Shown: positions 1 to 7,499 of the stretch, in pieces | Layout of the letters: every line of letters starts with the position of its first letter | Position numbering within the stretch: the stretch's first letter is position 1 | Source: CAYYSY01 sp964474355 | GTDB lineage: Bacteria; Myxococcota_A; UBA9160; UBA4427 | Direction: 5' to 3' | DNA: 64,000 nt | Assembly: GCA_964474355.1 (NCBI GenBank) | Contig: CAYYSY010000172.1 | Location: 17,840-81,839, forward strand | The notes under the pieces: generated by a model | The model's database searches: none | Told to the model about the DNA's origin: nothing | The model's input: only the letters and a program-made list of their open reading frames with translations | Program-made: the position numbers and the translations under genes

Positions 1-283
1 CCCGGAATGCGCAGCGTCCGGTCTACCGGACCAGAAGTTCTCAAGGATCGGGCCCCAAGCGGCCGATGAGGAACGTGATGGACGTCCTCTTGGCACGTCC
101 GTTGCTCTCTCTGAGGGGCGAGAGCCGAGTGCTGTGAGCGGCCCGCGGCACGGCGCATGCGACGACACCGAGGCGGGGGAAGGGTTCATCCCGCCGGAGT
201 CGCGTTCGCGAGCCGGGCCGTCGATCGACCGGACGCTTGACTGTGAGCCGGTCGTGTCGCGAGAAGACTAAGGAGGTGGCCGA
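1..283. other. Left-edge non-coding region upstream of pilA
   Basis: No convincing coding sequence is visible in any frame; the short open frame at the very start (stop at 67-69) does not resemble the end of a PilR-type regulator, which is what precedes pilA in Myxococcus. The stretch holds a perfect 6-bp hairpin at 16-31 (arms GTCCGG and CCGGAC, loop TCTA; no T-tract follows), a sigma-54 promoter at 90-106, and a strong Shine-Dalgarno AGGAGGTGG at 271-279. Confidence 0.6.
90..106 (+). promoter_or_regulatory. Sigma-54 (RpoN) promoter for pilA
   Basis: The sequence TTGGCACGTCCGTTGCT carries the -24 element TGGCACG and the -12 element TTGCT. The invariant GG (92-93) and GC (104-105) are separated by exactly 10 bases, as RpoN promoters require. 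Transcription would start near 117, leaving a leader of about 165 nt before the pilin start. Known biology: pilA genes in Pseudomonas and Myxococcus are RpoN-dependent under PilR/PilS. Enhancer sites for PilR would lie further upstream, mostly outside the window. Confidence 0.85.
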
Positions 284-844
284 ATGATGATTCGATCCCG
301 CCAGCAGAAGGGCATGACGTTGCTCGAGCTCATGATCGCAGTGGCGATCATCGGCATCCTCGCGAGCGTCGCGATTCCGTCGTTCAGGAACTACCAGTAC
401 AACGCCCGCACGGCAGAGGCGAAGGCGAACCTCGGTGCGCTGGCTCGCACGCAGCAGGCCTACTTCTCCGAGTTCAACGTGTACGTCGGCGTGTTCCCGG
501 AGCCGATCACGACGCTCGCGATCCCGCCGTCGACCGTGAAGCGCGATTCTGCGTCGGTCGGCCCCGCGTTCTTGACCGTCGGATGGGCGCCCGAAGGCAA
601 CGTGTTCTACGACTACGACACGCACATCCCGGGCGACGGCGCGCCGGGTGCCTGCCCGTGCGCGGCCGGCCCCTGCTTCACCGCGTCGGCCTATGGCGAC
701 GTGGACGGCAATGGTACCCCGGCCGTGATCTCCTACGGGCAGCCCGATTCCATGGGGAACATGTGCAGCGGCGGGTTCGGCGGCGCGGCGCCCGCGCGGC
801 CGAACGAGCCCGTCCACGACGTGATCGGGACCGGCCGCTTCTAG
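284..844 (+). CDS. pilA: Type IV major pilin (prepilin)
   Basis: Pilin subunit assembled at the inner membrane into an extracellular pilus. The 186-residue precursor has a short basic leader ending at Gly10, mature Met11 instead of the usual Phe, and the hydrophobic assembly helix TLLELMIAVAIIGI with the conserved Glu at mature position 5. The globular part is Cys-rich (ACPCAAGPC and a later Cys) and has DVDGNGTPAV, a motif common in deltaproteobacterial pilins. A near-perfect Shine-Dalgarno (271-279) precedes tandem ATGs at 284 and 287; either could be the start. A sigma-54 promoter lies upstream, and the peptidase that would process the leader is encoded at 3714. Confidence 0.93.
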   Translation: MMIRSRQQKGMTLLELMIAVAIIGILASVAIPSFRNYQYNARTAEAKANLGALARTQQAYFSEFNVYVGVFPEPITTLAIPPSTVKRDSASVGPAFLTVGWAPEGNVFYDYDTHIPGDGAPGACPCAAGPCFTASAYGDVDGNGTPAVISYGQPDSMGNMCSGGFGGAAPARPNEPVHDVIGTGRF

Positions 845-904
845 CCACGATTCCAACCGCCACCACAGCGACCGCAGTCGCGCCGGGGGGAGGACTGCGA
901 AGAC

Positions 905-1909
905 ATGAAGGCGAAGTTCGTCGGCAGCCTGGCCCTGTTGGGGGCGCTGGCCTTCACCGGACTCGTCCATACCCGGATCGATCCCCGGACGCGGGTCGAC
1001 CAGGGTGAAGCGTACGTCCCGAAGCCCGAGACGGCGAAGGTGGCCGCGGTCGGCTTCGACGCGGTGATGGCCGACTACTACTGGCTTCAGGCGATCCAGG
1101 TCGTAAGCGGCGGCACCATCGTCGACGAGGAGGTCGCACTCCACGTCGGCAAGCTGATCGACGTCGTGACGACCCTCGATCCCTGGGTCGATCATCCATA
1201 CCGCTTCGCGGCGGTCTGGATGACCGAGGGTGAGGAGAACGTTCGCATGGCGATCGACCTGCTGCGCCGCGGCGTCGAGCACCATCCCGACGAGTGGCGC
1301 AACTGGTTCTATCTCGGCTTCGACCACTTCTACTACCTCGGTGAGAACGAGGAGGCGGCGGAAGCGCTGCAGACGGCCTCGAGCCTGCCCGGCTCGCCCG
1401 CGTACCTGCCGCGTCTCGTTGCGCGCCTGCGCTCGGCGACCGCCGACATCGACGTGTCGGCGGTCTTCCTGCGACAGCTGCTCGAGTCGACCGACGACGA
1501 GGAGCGTCGCGCGACGTATCAGGCCGCCCTCGACGAGATCGAGGTCGAGCAGAAGGCGCGATTCCTCGACCGCGCTCGCGAGGCCCACCGCAAGCTCGCG
1601 GGCTACGACGCCGTGCTGATCGAGGAGCTGACCGCCGAGCCGTACCGGGTCATCGAGAAGCTGCCGCGCCCGTTCCCCGACGCGCTGCCTGCGTCGGCGG
1701 CACCCGATGCGAAGTGGGTGATCGACGACGACGGGCGAACCGTCTCGACGTACTACGGCGCTCGCTACGAGGTGCACCACACGGCCAGTGGCGCCGGATT
1801 CGTGAAGCGCGGCACGCAGCAGACGCAGCCGGAGGAGAGCGAGGCCTCGCCGGAAGACGGTGCTCCGGATGCCCGCGAGAGAGACGAGGGGGGAGCGGAA
1901 GATGTCTGA
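905..1909 (+). CDS. pilG: PilG-like TPR protein, membrane-anchored
   Basis: Protein of 334 residues with an N-terminal hydrophobic segment (about residues 6-22, signal anchor or signal peptide). A helical body follows that looks like degenerate TPRs (ALQTASSLPG region around 155-165). The C-terminal tail is acidic and Gln/Glu-rich. It sits between pilA and an ABC ATPase gene, exactly where pilG lies in Myxococcus xanthus; there pilG, pilH and pilI are needed for pilus assembly. Its stop overlaps the next start by 8 bases, so it is translationally coupled to the transporter. Assigned by position plus general architecture; no catalytic motif is visible. Confidence 0.65.
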   Translation: MKAKFVGSLALLGALAFTGLVHTRIDPRTRVDQGEAYVPKPETAKVAAVGFDAVMADYYWLQAIQVVSGGTIVDEEVALHVGKLIDVVTTLDPWVDHPYRFAAVWMTEGEENVRMAIDLLRRGVEHHPDEWRNWFYLGFDHFYYLGENEEAAEALQTASSLPGSPAYLPRLVARLRSATADIDVSAVFLRQLLESTDDEERRATYQAALDEIEVEQKARFLDRAREAHRKLAGYDAVLIEELTAEPYRVIEKLPRPFPDALPASAAPDAKWVIDDDGRTVSTYYGARYEVHHTASGAGFVKRGTQQTQPEESEASPEDGAPDARERDEGGAEDV

Positions 1910-2891
1910 TGAGGCGAAGCCGGTCGTCTCGGTGAAGGACGTGGTCAAGGATTTCCGGCCGGGGCTCGGCCTGCGCACGAAGCGCGTGCTGCACGGTGTG
2001 TCTTTCGACGTGCACGAAGGCGAGATCTTCGGCTTCGTCGGCCCGAACGGTGCCGGCAAGACCACGACGCTGAAGGTCCTGATGGGGTTGATCCGCGCGA
2101 CCTCGGGTCAGGCGTCGATCCTCGGCCACGACGTGTCGGAGAGCGCGTACCGGAACCACATCGGCTTCTTGCCCGAGAACCCCTACTTCTACACCTATCT
2201 CACGGCCCGCGAGATCCTCGGCTTCTACGCGACGCTCTGTGGTCTGCCCGCGAGCGAGCGCGCGGCCCGTGTCGAGCTGCTGCTCGAGCGGGTGGGGCTC
2301 GCGCATGCCGCCGATGCACGGCTGAAGACCTACTCGAAGGGCATGTTGCAGCGGGTCGGGATCGCGCAGGCGCTGGTCCACGACCCGGAGGTCGTCTTCC
2401 TCGACGAGCCGATGAGCGGTCTCGATCCGATCGGACGCAAGGAGATCCGCGACATCATCCTGCGGCTGCGCGACGAGGGGAAGACCGTGTTCATGAACAC
2501 GCACATCCTCTCGGACGTCGAGATGATCTGCGATCGCGTCGCGATCATCGTGAATGGTGCGATCCGCTACGAGGGCCTCATCGAGAACTTCATCCCCGAG
2601 GACGGCATGCGGACGGACGTCATGCTGAAGAACATCACTGCAGAGACGGCCACCGCTCTCGAGGACGGGCTCGAGTGCGAGCTGAAGGGACTCGGCGAGC
2701 AGATCGAGGTGCGCGTGCACGACAAGCTCGTCGAGCCGCTGCTGCGAAAGGTGCTCGACTACGGCGGCGAGGTGGTCTCGGTGACGCCTGCCCGCATGAC
2801 CCTCGAGCACATCTTCTTGAGCACCGTCAATGAGGCGCGTCACGACGACGTGCCCGCCAGCGAGACCGGCGACGCGGAGGCGAGCGAATGA
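1902..2891 (+). CDS. pilH: ABC transporter ATP-binding protein (PilH-type)
   Basis: Cytoplasmic ATPase subunit of an ABC-2 type transporter, 329 residues. Visible motifs: Walker A GPNGAGKTTT, Q-loop region in LPENPYFYTYL, signature YSKGMLQRVG (a divergent LSGGQ, typical of ABC-2 ATPases), Walker B VVFLDEPMSGLDP, and switch His in NTHIL. A C-terminal domain of about 90 residues follows the core, as in exporters that pair with DUF/ABC-2 permeases. The ATG at 1902 gives MSDEAKPVVSVKDV and keeps the fold complete; an upstream in-frame ATG at 1860 lies inside pilG. Overlaps its permease partner by 4 bases. Equivalent in order to Myxococcus pilH. Confidence 0.9.
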   Translation: MSDEAKPVVSVKDVVKDFRPGLGLRTKRVLHGVSFDVHEGEIFGFVGPNGAGKTTTLKVLMGLIRATSGQASILGHDVSESAYRNHIGFLPENPYFYTYLTAREILGFYATLCGLPASERAARVELLLERVGLAHAADARLKTYSKGMLQRVGIAQALVHDPEVVFLDEPMSGLDPIGRKEIRDIILRLRDEGKTVFMNTHILSDVEMICDRVAIIVNGAIRYEGLIENFIPEDGMRTDVMLKNITAETATALEDGLECELKGLGEQIEVRVHDKLVEPLLRKVLDYGGEVVSVTPARMTLEHIFLSTVNEARHDDVPASETGDAEASE

Positions 2892-3661
2892 TCACGGCAC
2901 GAATCTCGGCCATCGCCGGCAACACCGTGCGCGAGGCCGTGCGGAACAAGCTGCTCTACACGCTGCTCTTCTTCGCCGTAGCCGTGATCGGCTGCGCGGT
3001 GCTCGTGGCGAGCCTCTCCTACGTCGAGGGCAATCGCATCATCCAGGACGTCGGCCTCGCTGCGATCCGGCTCTTCAGCCTCGGCATCGCGGTCTTCGTC
3101 GGCATCGGCCTGATCCACAACGAGGTCGAGCGCCGCACGATCCAGACGATCCTCTCGAAGCCGGTGTCCCGGGCGGAGTTCCTGCTCGGCAAGTATCTGG
3201 GGCTCCTCGCCACGGTGTGGCTGCAGGTTGCGATCATGGGCGTCGCGTTCGTGATCGTGTCGCTCGCATCCGGTGCGCCGCTCGGAGCTGGCGTCGCATG
3301 GGCGCTGCTGCTCTTCTGCATGGAGCTCGCGGTGATCGTCGCGGTGGCCACGCTCTTCTCTTCGTTCACGACGCCGCTCCTCGCGTCGCTCTTCACCGTC
3401 GGCATCTGGGTGGTCGGGCACCTGACCCGCGACCTCCTCGCGCTCGGCAAGCAGGCCGATCAGGAGAGCGTGCAGTGGGTGACGGCCTTCCTCTATCGGG
3501 TGCTGCCCGATCTCGAGGCGTTCAACCTCACCATCGAGGCGGTGCACGGCCTGCCCATCGAGAGCGGAGAGGTCGTCTGGCCTATGCTCCTCGGCATCGG
3601 CTACTCGGCCGTCCTGCTCATCGTGGCCATCCAGGTCTTCCAGAAGCGCGACATGAAGTAG
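2888..3661 (+). CDS. pilI: ABC-2 type permease (PilI-type)
   Basis: Inner-membrane permease of 257 residues, partner of the ATPase just upstream (ATGA overlap). It has six predicted membrane segments: near residues 20-45, 60-80, 105-130, 140-165, 170-185 and the C-terminal AVLLIVAIQVF. A loop of the form ERRTIQTILSKPVSRAEFLL between segments 2 and 3 is the hallmark of ABC-2 permeases of the GldF/NosY type. In Myxococcus the corresponding gene is pilI. The substrate is unknown; genetics there links it to pilus export. Confidence 0.8.
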   Translation: MITARISAIAGNTVREAVRNKLLYTLLFFAVAVIGCAVLVASLSYVEGNRIIQDVGLAAIRLFSLGIAVFVGIGLIHNEVERRTIQTILSKPVSRAEFLLGKYLGLLATVWLQVAIMGVAFVIVSLASGAPLGAGVAWALLLFCMELAVIVAVATLFSSFTTPLLASLFTVGIWVVGHLTRDLLALGKQADQESVQWVTAFLYRVLPDLEAFNLTIEAVHGLPIESGEVVWPMLLGIGYSAVLLIVAIQVFQKRDMK

Positions 3662-3713
3662 TGAAGGAGCAGCGAGGCGGCGCGGTGCAGGCCGCGCGCC
3701 CGCGAGGTGACGC

Positions 3714-4604
3714 TTGACGATCTCCATGCCGGCCTATCTGGTGTTCGTGGCGACGTGTTTCGGTCTGGTGATCGGCTCGTTCCTCAACGTCGTGATCTAC
3801 CGGCTGCCGAACGGGCAGTCGGTGGTGCATCCGCCTTCCCACTGCCCGAGCTGCGGTGCGAGCGTTCGCGCCTTCGACAACGTACCCGTGCTCGCATGGC
3901 TCTGGCTGCGCGGCAAGTGTCGCGACTGCAACTCGGGCATCTCGGCACGCTATCCCGCGATCGAGGCCCTGACGGGCGCGACGTTCGGTCTCATTGCATG
4001 GCAGTTCGGCATGACGCCGCTCTCCATCCTCTACATGCTCTTCGCGGCCGCGTTGATCACGGCGTCGATGATCGACTTCGACCACCAGATCATTCCCGAC
4101 GAGATCTCGCTCGGCGGCCTCGCCGTGGCGCTCGTCGCGGTGCCGTCGGCGACGGCATGGATGGGCCACATGTCGCTGGTCGACGCCGCGGCGTTCAGCG
4201 TCATCGGCGCCTTGATCGGCGGCGGCTCGCTCTGGATCGTCGCCTTCACCCACGCGCGCGTCTCGGTGGCGATGGGGCGCGAGTTCGCGCACTGGCCGGG
4301 CGAGGGCGAGGCGCTGCCGCGGCCGGGTGAGGCCGACTATTGGCTCTGGTTCCCCGGCCTCGGCCTCGGCGACGTGAAGCTGCTCGCGATGATCGGCGCC
4401 GTGCTCGGGCCGTGGGGCGTGCTCGACACCATCGTCGCGGCCTCCGCGGTGGGGCTCGTGATGGGCGTGGGATGGGCGCTCGTGAAGCACAGCTGGGAGA
4501 GCCCGTTCGGCTTCGGCCCGGCGCTCGGCTTCGGCGCTCTGCTCGCGCTGCTGATGCCAGAGCACCTGATCGTGCTGCTCGCCCGATCGCAAGGCGTCGC
4601 CTGA
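3714..4604 (+). CDS. pilD: Prepilin leader peptidase / N-methyltransferase
   Basis: Inner-membrane aspartic peptidase that cleaves the prepilin after the leader glycine and methylates the new N-terminus. All the family signatures are present in 296 residues: the zinc-binding pairs CPSC (C44, C47) and CRDC (C69, C72) in the cytoplasmic methyltransferase loop; the first catalytic Asp in MIDFDHQIIPD; the second in GLGDVKLL; and about eight membrane segments. The frame opens with TTG at 3714; an ATG at 3726 (MPAYLVF) is an equally plausible start. It closes the pilA-G-H-I-D set and faces the tRNA/gltX unit. Confidence 0.95.
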   Translation: MTISMPAYLVFVATCFGLVIGSFLNVVIYRLPNGQSVVHPPSHCPSCGASVRAFDNVPVLAWLWLRGKCRDCNSGISARYPAIEALTGATFGLIAWQFGMTPLSILYMLFAAALITASMIDFDHQIIPDEISLGGLAVALVAVPSATAWMGHMSLVDAAAFSVIGALIGGGSLWIVAFTHARVSVAMGREFAHWPGEGEALPRPGEADYWLWFPGLGLGDVKLLAMIGAVLGPWGVLDTIVAASAVGLVMGVGWALVKHSWESPFGFGPALGFGALLALLMPEHLIVLLARSQGVA

Positions 4605-4606
4605 CG

Positions 4607-4623
4607 CGCACGCGCAGCGTGCG
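4607..4623. terminator. Hairpin between convergent pilD and tRNA-Gln/gltX
   Basis: Perfect 6-bp stem, arms CGCACG (4607-4612) and CGTGCG (4618-4623), loop CGCAG, beginning 3 bases after the pilD stop. No T-tract follows, so it may be a Rho-assisted or weak terminator in this GC-rich genome. Confidence 0.35.
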
Positions 4624-4697
4624 AACGGCCACGCTGATCTCGATGTGATTCGGGGGGGCGTGGCGCGGGCCTGGACAGAGCGCTGCGCCCCGCCGCC

Positions 4698-4771
4698 TGG
4701 TTCCCCAGCATGGATTCGAACCATGATTCGCGGATTCAGAGTCCGCTGTCCTGCCGTTAGACGACCGGGGA
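4698..4771 (-). tRNA. tRNA-Gln (anticodon CUG)
   Basis: On the minus strand a full cloverleaf folds: acceptor TCCCCGG pairs with CTGGGGA (one G-U), D-arm GTCT/GGAC, anticodon stem GCGGA/TCCGC around loop CTCTGAA (anticodon CTG), and T-arm CATGG/CCATG around TTCGAAT. The discriminator is A, and CCA is encoded (4700-4698). Length is 74 nt including CCA. It lies 126 bases downstream of gltX on the same strand and is probably co-transcribed with it. Confidence 0.95.
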
Positions 4772-4897
4772 ACAGGCGTGGAACGCGGCGCCATGAGCGC
4801 CGGGACCCCGGCGCCTCGGGCGACGGGGCGGCAGACATTAACGGATCGGCCGAGCGCCCTCAAACCTGACGACCGCATCTGGCCACCGGGGCCTCGT

Positions 4898-6325
4898 TCA
4901 GCCCTCACCCGCATCGGCTGCCCGGGCCCCGATCAGCGCGATGGCGTCGCGGAGCCGGGTGAGCGTGCGCTCGCGTCCCAGCACCGCCAGGGTCTCGTAG
5001 ATGCCCGGAGAGTTGGGCCCGCCCGTCACCGCTACGCGGACGGGCTGCGCGAGCTTGCCCATCTTCGTGTCGTGCGCCTCGACCACCGCGTCGAAGGCCG
5101 GCTCGAGGGCGGCCTCGGTCCACTCATCGAGGGCTTCGAGGCGCGGCACGAGATCCTGCAGCAGGGGCAGCGCGACGGGGCGGAGGTGCTTCTTTGCGGC
5201 CTTCTCGTCGAGCTCGATGTCGTCGCGGACGAGCCAGCGCGTCTGGCTCGCCATCTCGGCCAGCGTGTGGCTGCGCTCGCGGAGCAGATCGAGCAGTCCG
5301 TCGAGCCCGGCGCTCTGCTCGACCGGCTTGTCGGCCACCTCGTCGAGCCAAGGGCGCACCCGCTCGAAGAGTGCGTCGGCGGGCAGTGTCTTCAGCCAGT
5401 GCTGGCCGAGCCATGCGAGCTTGGCCTCGTCGGCGTGGGCGCCGCTGCGGCCGACGTGCTCGAGGTCGAAGAGGCGGGCGATGTCGTCGAGCGAGAAGAC
5501 CTCTTCGTCGCCGTGTGACCAGCCGAGGCGCATGATCCAGTTGACGAGCGCCTCCTGCAGGTGCCCGTGCTCACGGAACTCCTGGATCGACACGTTGTCG
5601 CGTCGCTTCGAGAGCTTCTTGCCGCCCGGGCCCACGATCAGCGGCACGTGCGCGTAGATCGGAGGCTCCCGATCGAGCGCGTGGTAGAGCGCGACCTGCA
5701 GCGGCGTGTTCGGGTGATGATCCGCGCCGCGGATCACGTGGGTGATGCCCATGTCCAAGTCGTCGACCACGACCGCCAGATGAAAGACGGCCGTGCCATC
5801 GCTGCGCAGGATGATCACGTCGCCGATCTGCGACGCGTCCTGGCCGCTCGGACCGAAGACGAGATCGTCGAAGCCGAGCATGCCCTCCTTCGGCAGTCGC
5901 AGACGCACCGTGTGCTCGCCGCAGTCGGGGCCGTGCCCCGCATCGCGGCAATGTCCGTCGTAGATGCCGCGTCCGCCGCTGGCTTCGTCGCGGCTGCGCA
6001 CTTCGTCGAGGCGCTCGCGGCTGCACGTGCAGCGGTAAGCGCGGCCCGACTCGAGCAGCTGGTCCACGACCTCTCGGTGCCTCGCCCGGTGATCGGTTTG
6101 CCGATACGGGCCCTCGTCCCAATCGAGGCCGAGCCAGCGCATGCCTTCGATGACGGCTTCTTCGGATTCGAGGGTGGAGCGGTCGCGGTCGGTGTCTTCG
6201 ATGCGGAGGACGAAGGTGCCTTGGTTCCTCCTCGCGAAGGCCCAGTTGTAGAGGGCTGTTCGGGCGGAGCCCAGGTGGAGGTAGCCGGTCGGGCTCGGGG
6301 CGAATCTGGTTCGGATGTTGGACAT
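4898..6325 (-). CDS. gltX: Glutamyl-tRNA synthetase
   Basis: Class I aminoacyl-tRNA synthetase joining glutamate to tRNA in the cytoplasm; 475 residues, the usual bacterial length. The HIGH-type motif is PSPTGYLHLG near the N-terminus, and the KMSKS-type motif is KLSKRRDN near residue 245. A Cys/His cluster typical of the zinc-containing form is visible (CTCSRE near residue 100, then HCRDAGHGPDC). The C-terminal anticodon-binding domain is complete. The gene is followed on the same strand by tRNA-Gln. This fits, but does not prove, a non-discriminating enzyme that also charges tRNA-Gln for GatCAB. A TATCCT element on the minus strand (6341-6336) is 10 bases before the ATG. Confidence 0.96.
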   Translation of the reverse strand: MSNIRTRFAPSPTGYLHLGSARTALYNWAFARRNQGTFVLRIEDTDRDRSTLESEEAVIEGMRWLGLDWDEGPYRQTDHRARHREVVDQLLESGRAYRCTCSRERLDEVRSRDEASGGRGIYDGHCRDAGHGPDCGEHTVRLRLPKEGMLGFDDLVFGPSGQDASQIGDVIILRSDGTAVFHLAVVVDDLDMGITHVIRGADHHPNTPLQVALYHALDREPPIYAHVPLIVGPGGKKLSKRRDNVSIQEFREHGHLQEALVNWIMRLGWSHGDEEVFSLDDIARLFDLEHVGRSGAHADEAKLAWLGQHWLKTLPADALFERVRPWLDEVADKPVEQSAGLDGLLDLLRERSHTLAEMASQTRWLVRDDIELDEKAAKKHLRPVALPLLQDLVPRLEALDEWTEAALEPAFDAVVEAHDTKMGKLAQPVRVAVTGGPNSPGIYETLAVLGRERTLTRLRDAIALIGARAADAGEG

Positions 6326-6844
6326 GAGGCGGGCGAGGATAACGGGCCGAGGGGGTGGGTGGATCGCGTGTTTGGGAGCTGGGGACGGGATTTTCGGGTG
6401 TCGTCCTCGCCTTGCGGCGGGCTGGCTCTACCGGGGAGGACCGTTTGCTCGCCGCGGGCCGTCGGGGCAACCATGCGAGCCCGCCTCCAAGCTGCGGGCG
6501 ACACCCGAAAATCCCGTGGTCCGCGTCGGCGCCTCGCGCCCTTCGAAGATCCTGTCCTCGTGCGGGCCCTTGGCCCGCGGCGTCGACCCGGGTCGGGCAG
6601 GGAGGGCCAGCGTTCTCTTTGTGGGGCGCGGCAGGGGTCGGGGCTCTGCCGGGTGGGTTGGCCGCGTTCGGTGCGGTGGGTTGCGGCGGGCTGTCCTGTG
6701 CGGAGTTGGGGGCCCTCCGGGGGTGGTTTGGCGGTGGGGGGTGGGTCTGCTAAGAACTGGCCCGCTTCGAAGGCGGCGGGGTGACTCGAAGTCGCTGGAT
6801 TGGAAGGGGTTTTCTGGTCCGGTGTGTGGGTGGTGCCGAGGGCG
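6326..6844. other. 519-bp gene-free, strongly G-biased region between gltX and yceD
   Basis: No coding sequence with family resemblance is seen on either strand. It holds the divergent starts of gltX (minus) and yceD (plus), a 19-bp perfect inverted repeat (arms 6385-6403 and 6499-6517), and a stretch from about 6600 to 6844 in which the plus strand is rich in G and T and poor in C and A. Runs of G at 6707-6711, 6718-6723, 6736-6741 and 6743-6745 could form a G-quadruplex. Confidence 0.6.
6385..6517. repeat. Inverted repeat, 19-bp perfect arms
   Basis: Left arm ACGGGATTTTCGGGTGTCG (6385-6403) is the exact reverse complement of 6499-6517. The arms are 95 bases apart, and partial complementarity continues inward: GCGGCGGGCT near 6413 faces AGCCCGCCTC near 6478. 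The AT-rich core ATTTT is unusual here. It could be a small non-autonomous element, a long hairpin RNA, or a protein-binding site; no transposase or target-site duplication is evident. Confidence 0.6.
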
Positions 6845-7432
6845 ATGAAGCTCTTCGTCGACAGGATCGAGGCTTCACCGACGTCGGAGCGGTTCGAGGC
6901 CGGCGGCGACTGGTGGTCGGACCGGTCCGGGGCGAGTGCCTCGGACTTCGAGATGGTCGAGCCGCCGGTGTTCGTGGTGAACGTGCACCGGATGGGGCGC
7001 GATCTGTATCTCGACGGAACCTTCGAGGCTCGGGTCGAGGCGACATGCAGCCGATGCCTCAAGCGCTATCGTCAGCCGCTTCGCGATGCCTGGCGGCTCG
7101 TGCTCGAGCCCGCCGAAGGCGCCGAGATGCCCGATCCGGAGAGCGCGGAGACGCTGGCCCAGGACGGAATCTGCCTGGGTGAAGAGCTGGAGGTGGGCTG
7201 GTATCGGGGCAAGGAGCTGAAGCTCGACCGCCTCTTCGACGAGGTGGTGGCGCTGGCTCTGCCGCTCGTCCCGCTGTGCCGAGAGGATTGTCCGGGCCTT
7301 TGCCCGGTGTGTGGACGTGACCTGTCCACCGACGAGTGCGACTGCGAATCGACCTTGCCCGACTCGCCCTTCGCCGCCCTGGCGGCGCTGCGGACGAGCG
7401 GGCCCGAGACAGAGACCGACACAGAGAGCTGA
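6845..7432 (+). CDS. yceD: YceD / DUF177 family protein (large-subunit rRNA accumulation)
   Basis: Cytoplasmic protein of 195 residues in the DUF177 family, which is linked to 23S rRNA accumulation and is almost always encoded next to rpmF. Visible signatures are CSRCLKRYRQPL in the middle and a C-terminal zinc-binding cluster CREDCPGLCPVCGRDL followed by DECDCE. The ATG at 6845 gives MKLFVDRIEA, the usual beginning; an in-frame ATG at 6800 would add 15 unconserved residues. The stop codon lies in the loop of the first of three tandem hairpin repeats that fill the gap to rpmF. Confidence 0.92.
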   Translation: MKLFVDRIEASPTSERFEAGGDWWSDRSGASASDFEMVEPPVFVVNVHRMGRDLYLDGTFEARVEATCSRCLKRYRQPLRDAWRLVLEPAEGAEMPDPESAETLAQDGICLGEELEVGWYRGKELKLDRLFDEVVALALPLVPLCREDCPGLCPVCGRDLSTDECDCESTLPDSPFAALAALRTSGPETETDTES

Positions 7433-7495
7433 AGGCTCTCGAGACAACGAGCTGAAGGCTCTTGAACAACGAGCTGAGGGCTCTGAAGAGAGAAC
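7426..7495 (+). repeat. Three tandem hairpin units between yceD and rpmF
   Basis: Units begin at 7426, 7449 and 7471, each starting GAGCTGA(A/G)GGCTCT. Each folds as stem GAGC/GCTC around a TGA(A/G)G loop. The first unit contains the yceD stop codon (TGA, 7430-7432) in its loop. The last unit runs into the purine-rich Shine-Dalgarno region of rpmF. Confidence 0.8.
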
Positions 7496-7499
7496 CGAG

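Noticed and set aside
16..31. Intrinsic terminator at the left edge
   Set aside because: The 6-bp hairpin is perfect but lacks a T-tract, and the upstream gene is not visible, so it is only mentioned and not called.
41..2065. Long open frame on the minus strand opposite the pil genes (and similar long antisense frames opposite cheA, bamA, lolE and others)
   Set aside because: High GC makes antisense frames long. Their translations are Arg/Ala/His-rich with no family resemblance, while the plus-strand products have clear domain motifs.
6385..6517. Insertion sequence
   Set aside because: Inverted arms are present but there is no transposase frame between them (95 bases only) and no target duplication.
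6355..6753. Small gene in the gltX-yceD gap
   Set aside because: Open frames exist in the G-rich block, but products are Gly/Arg/Trp-biased low-complexity strings without a ribosome-binding site or similarity.
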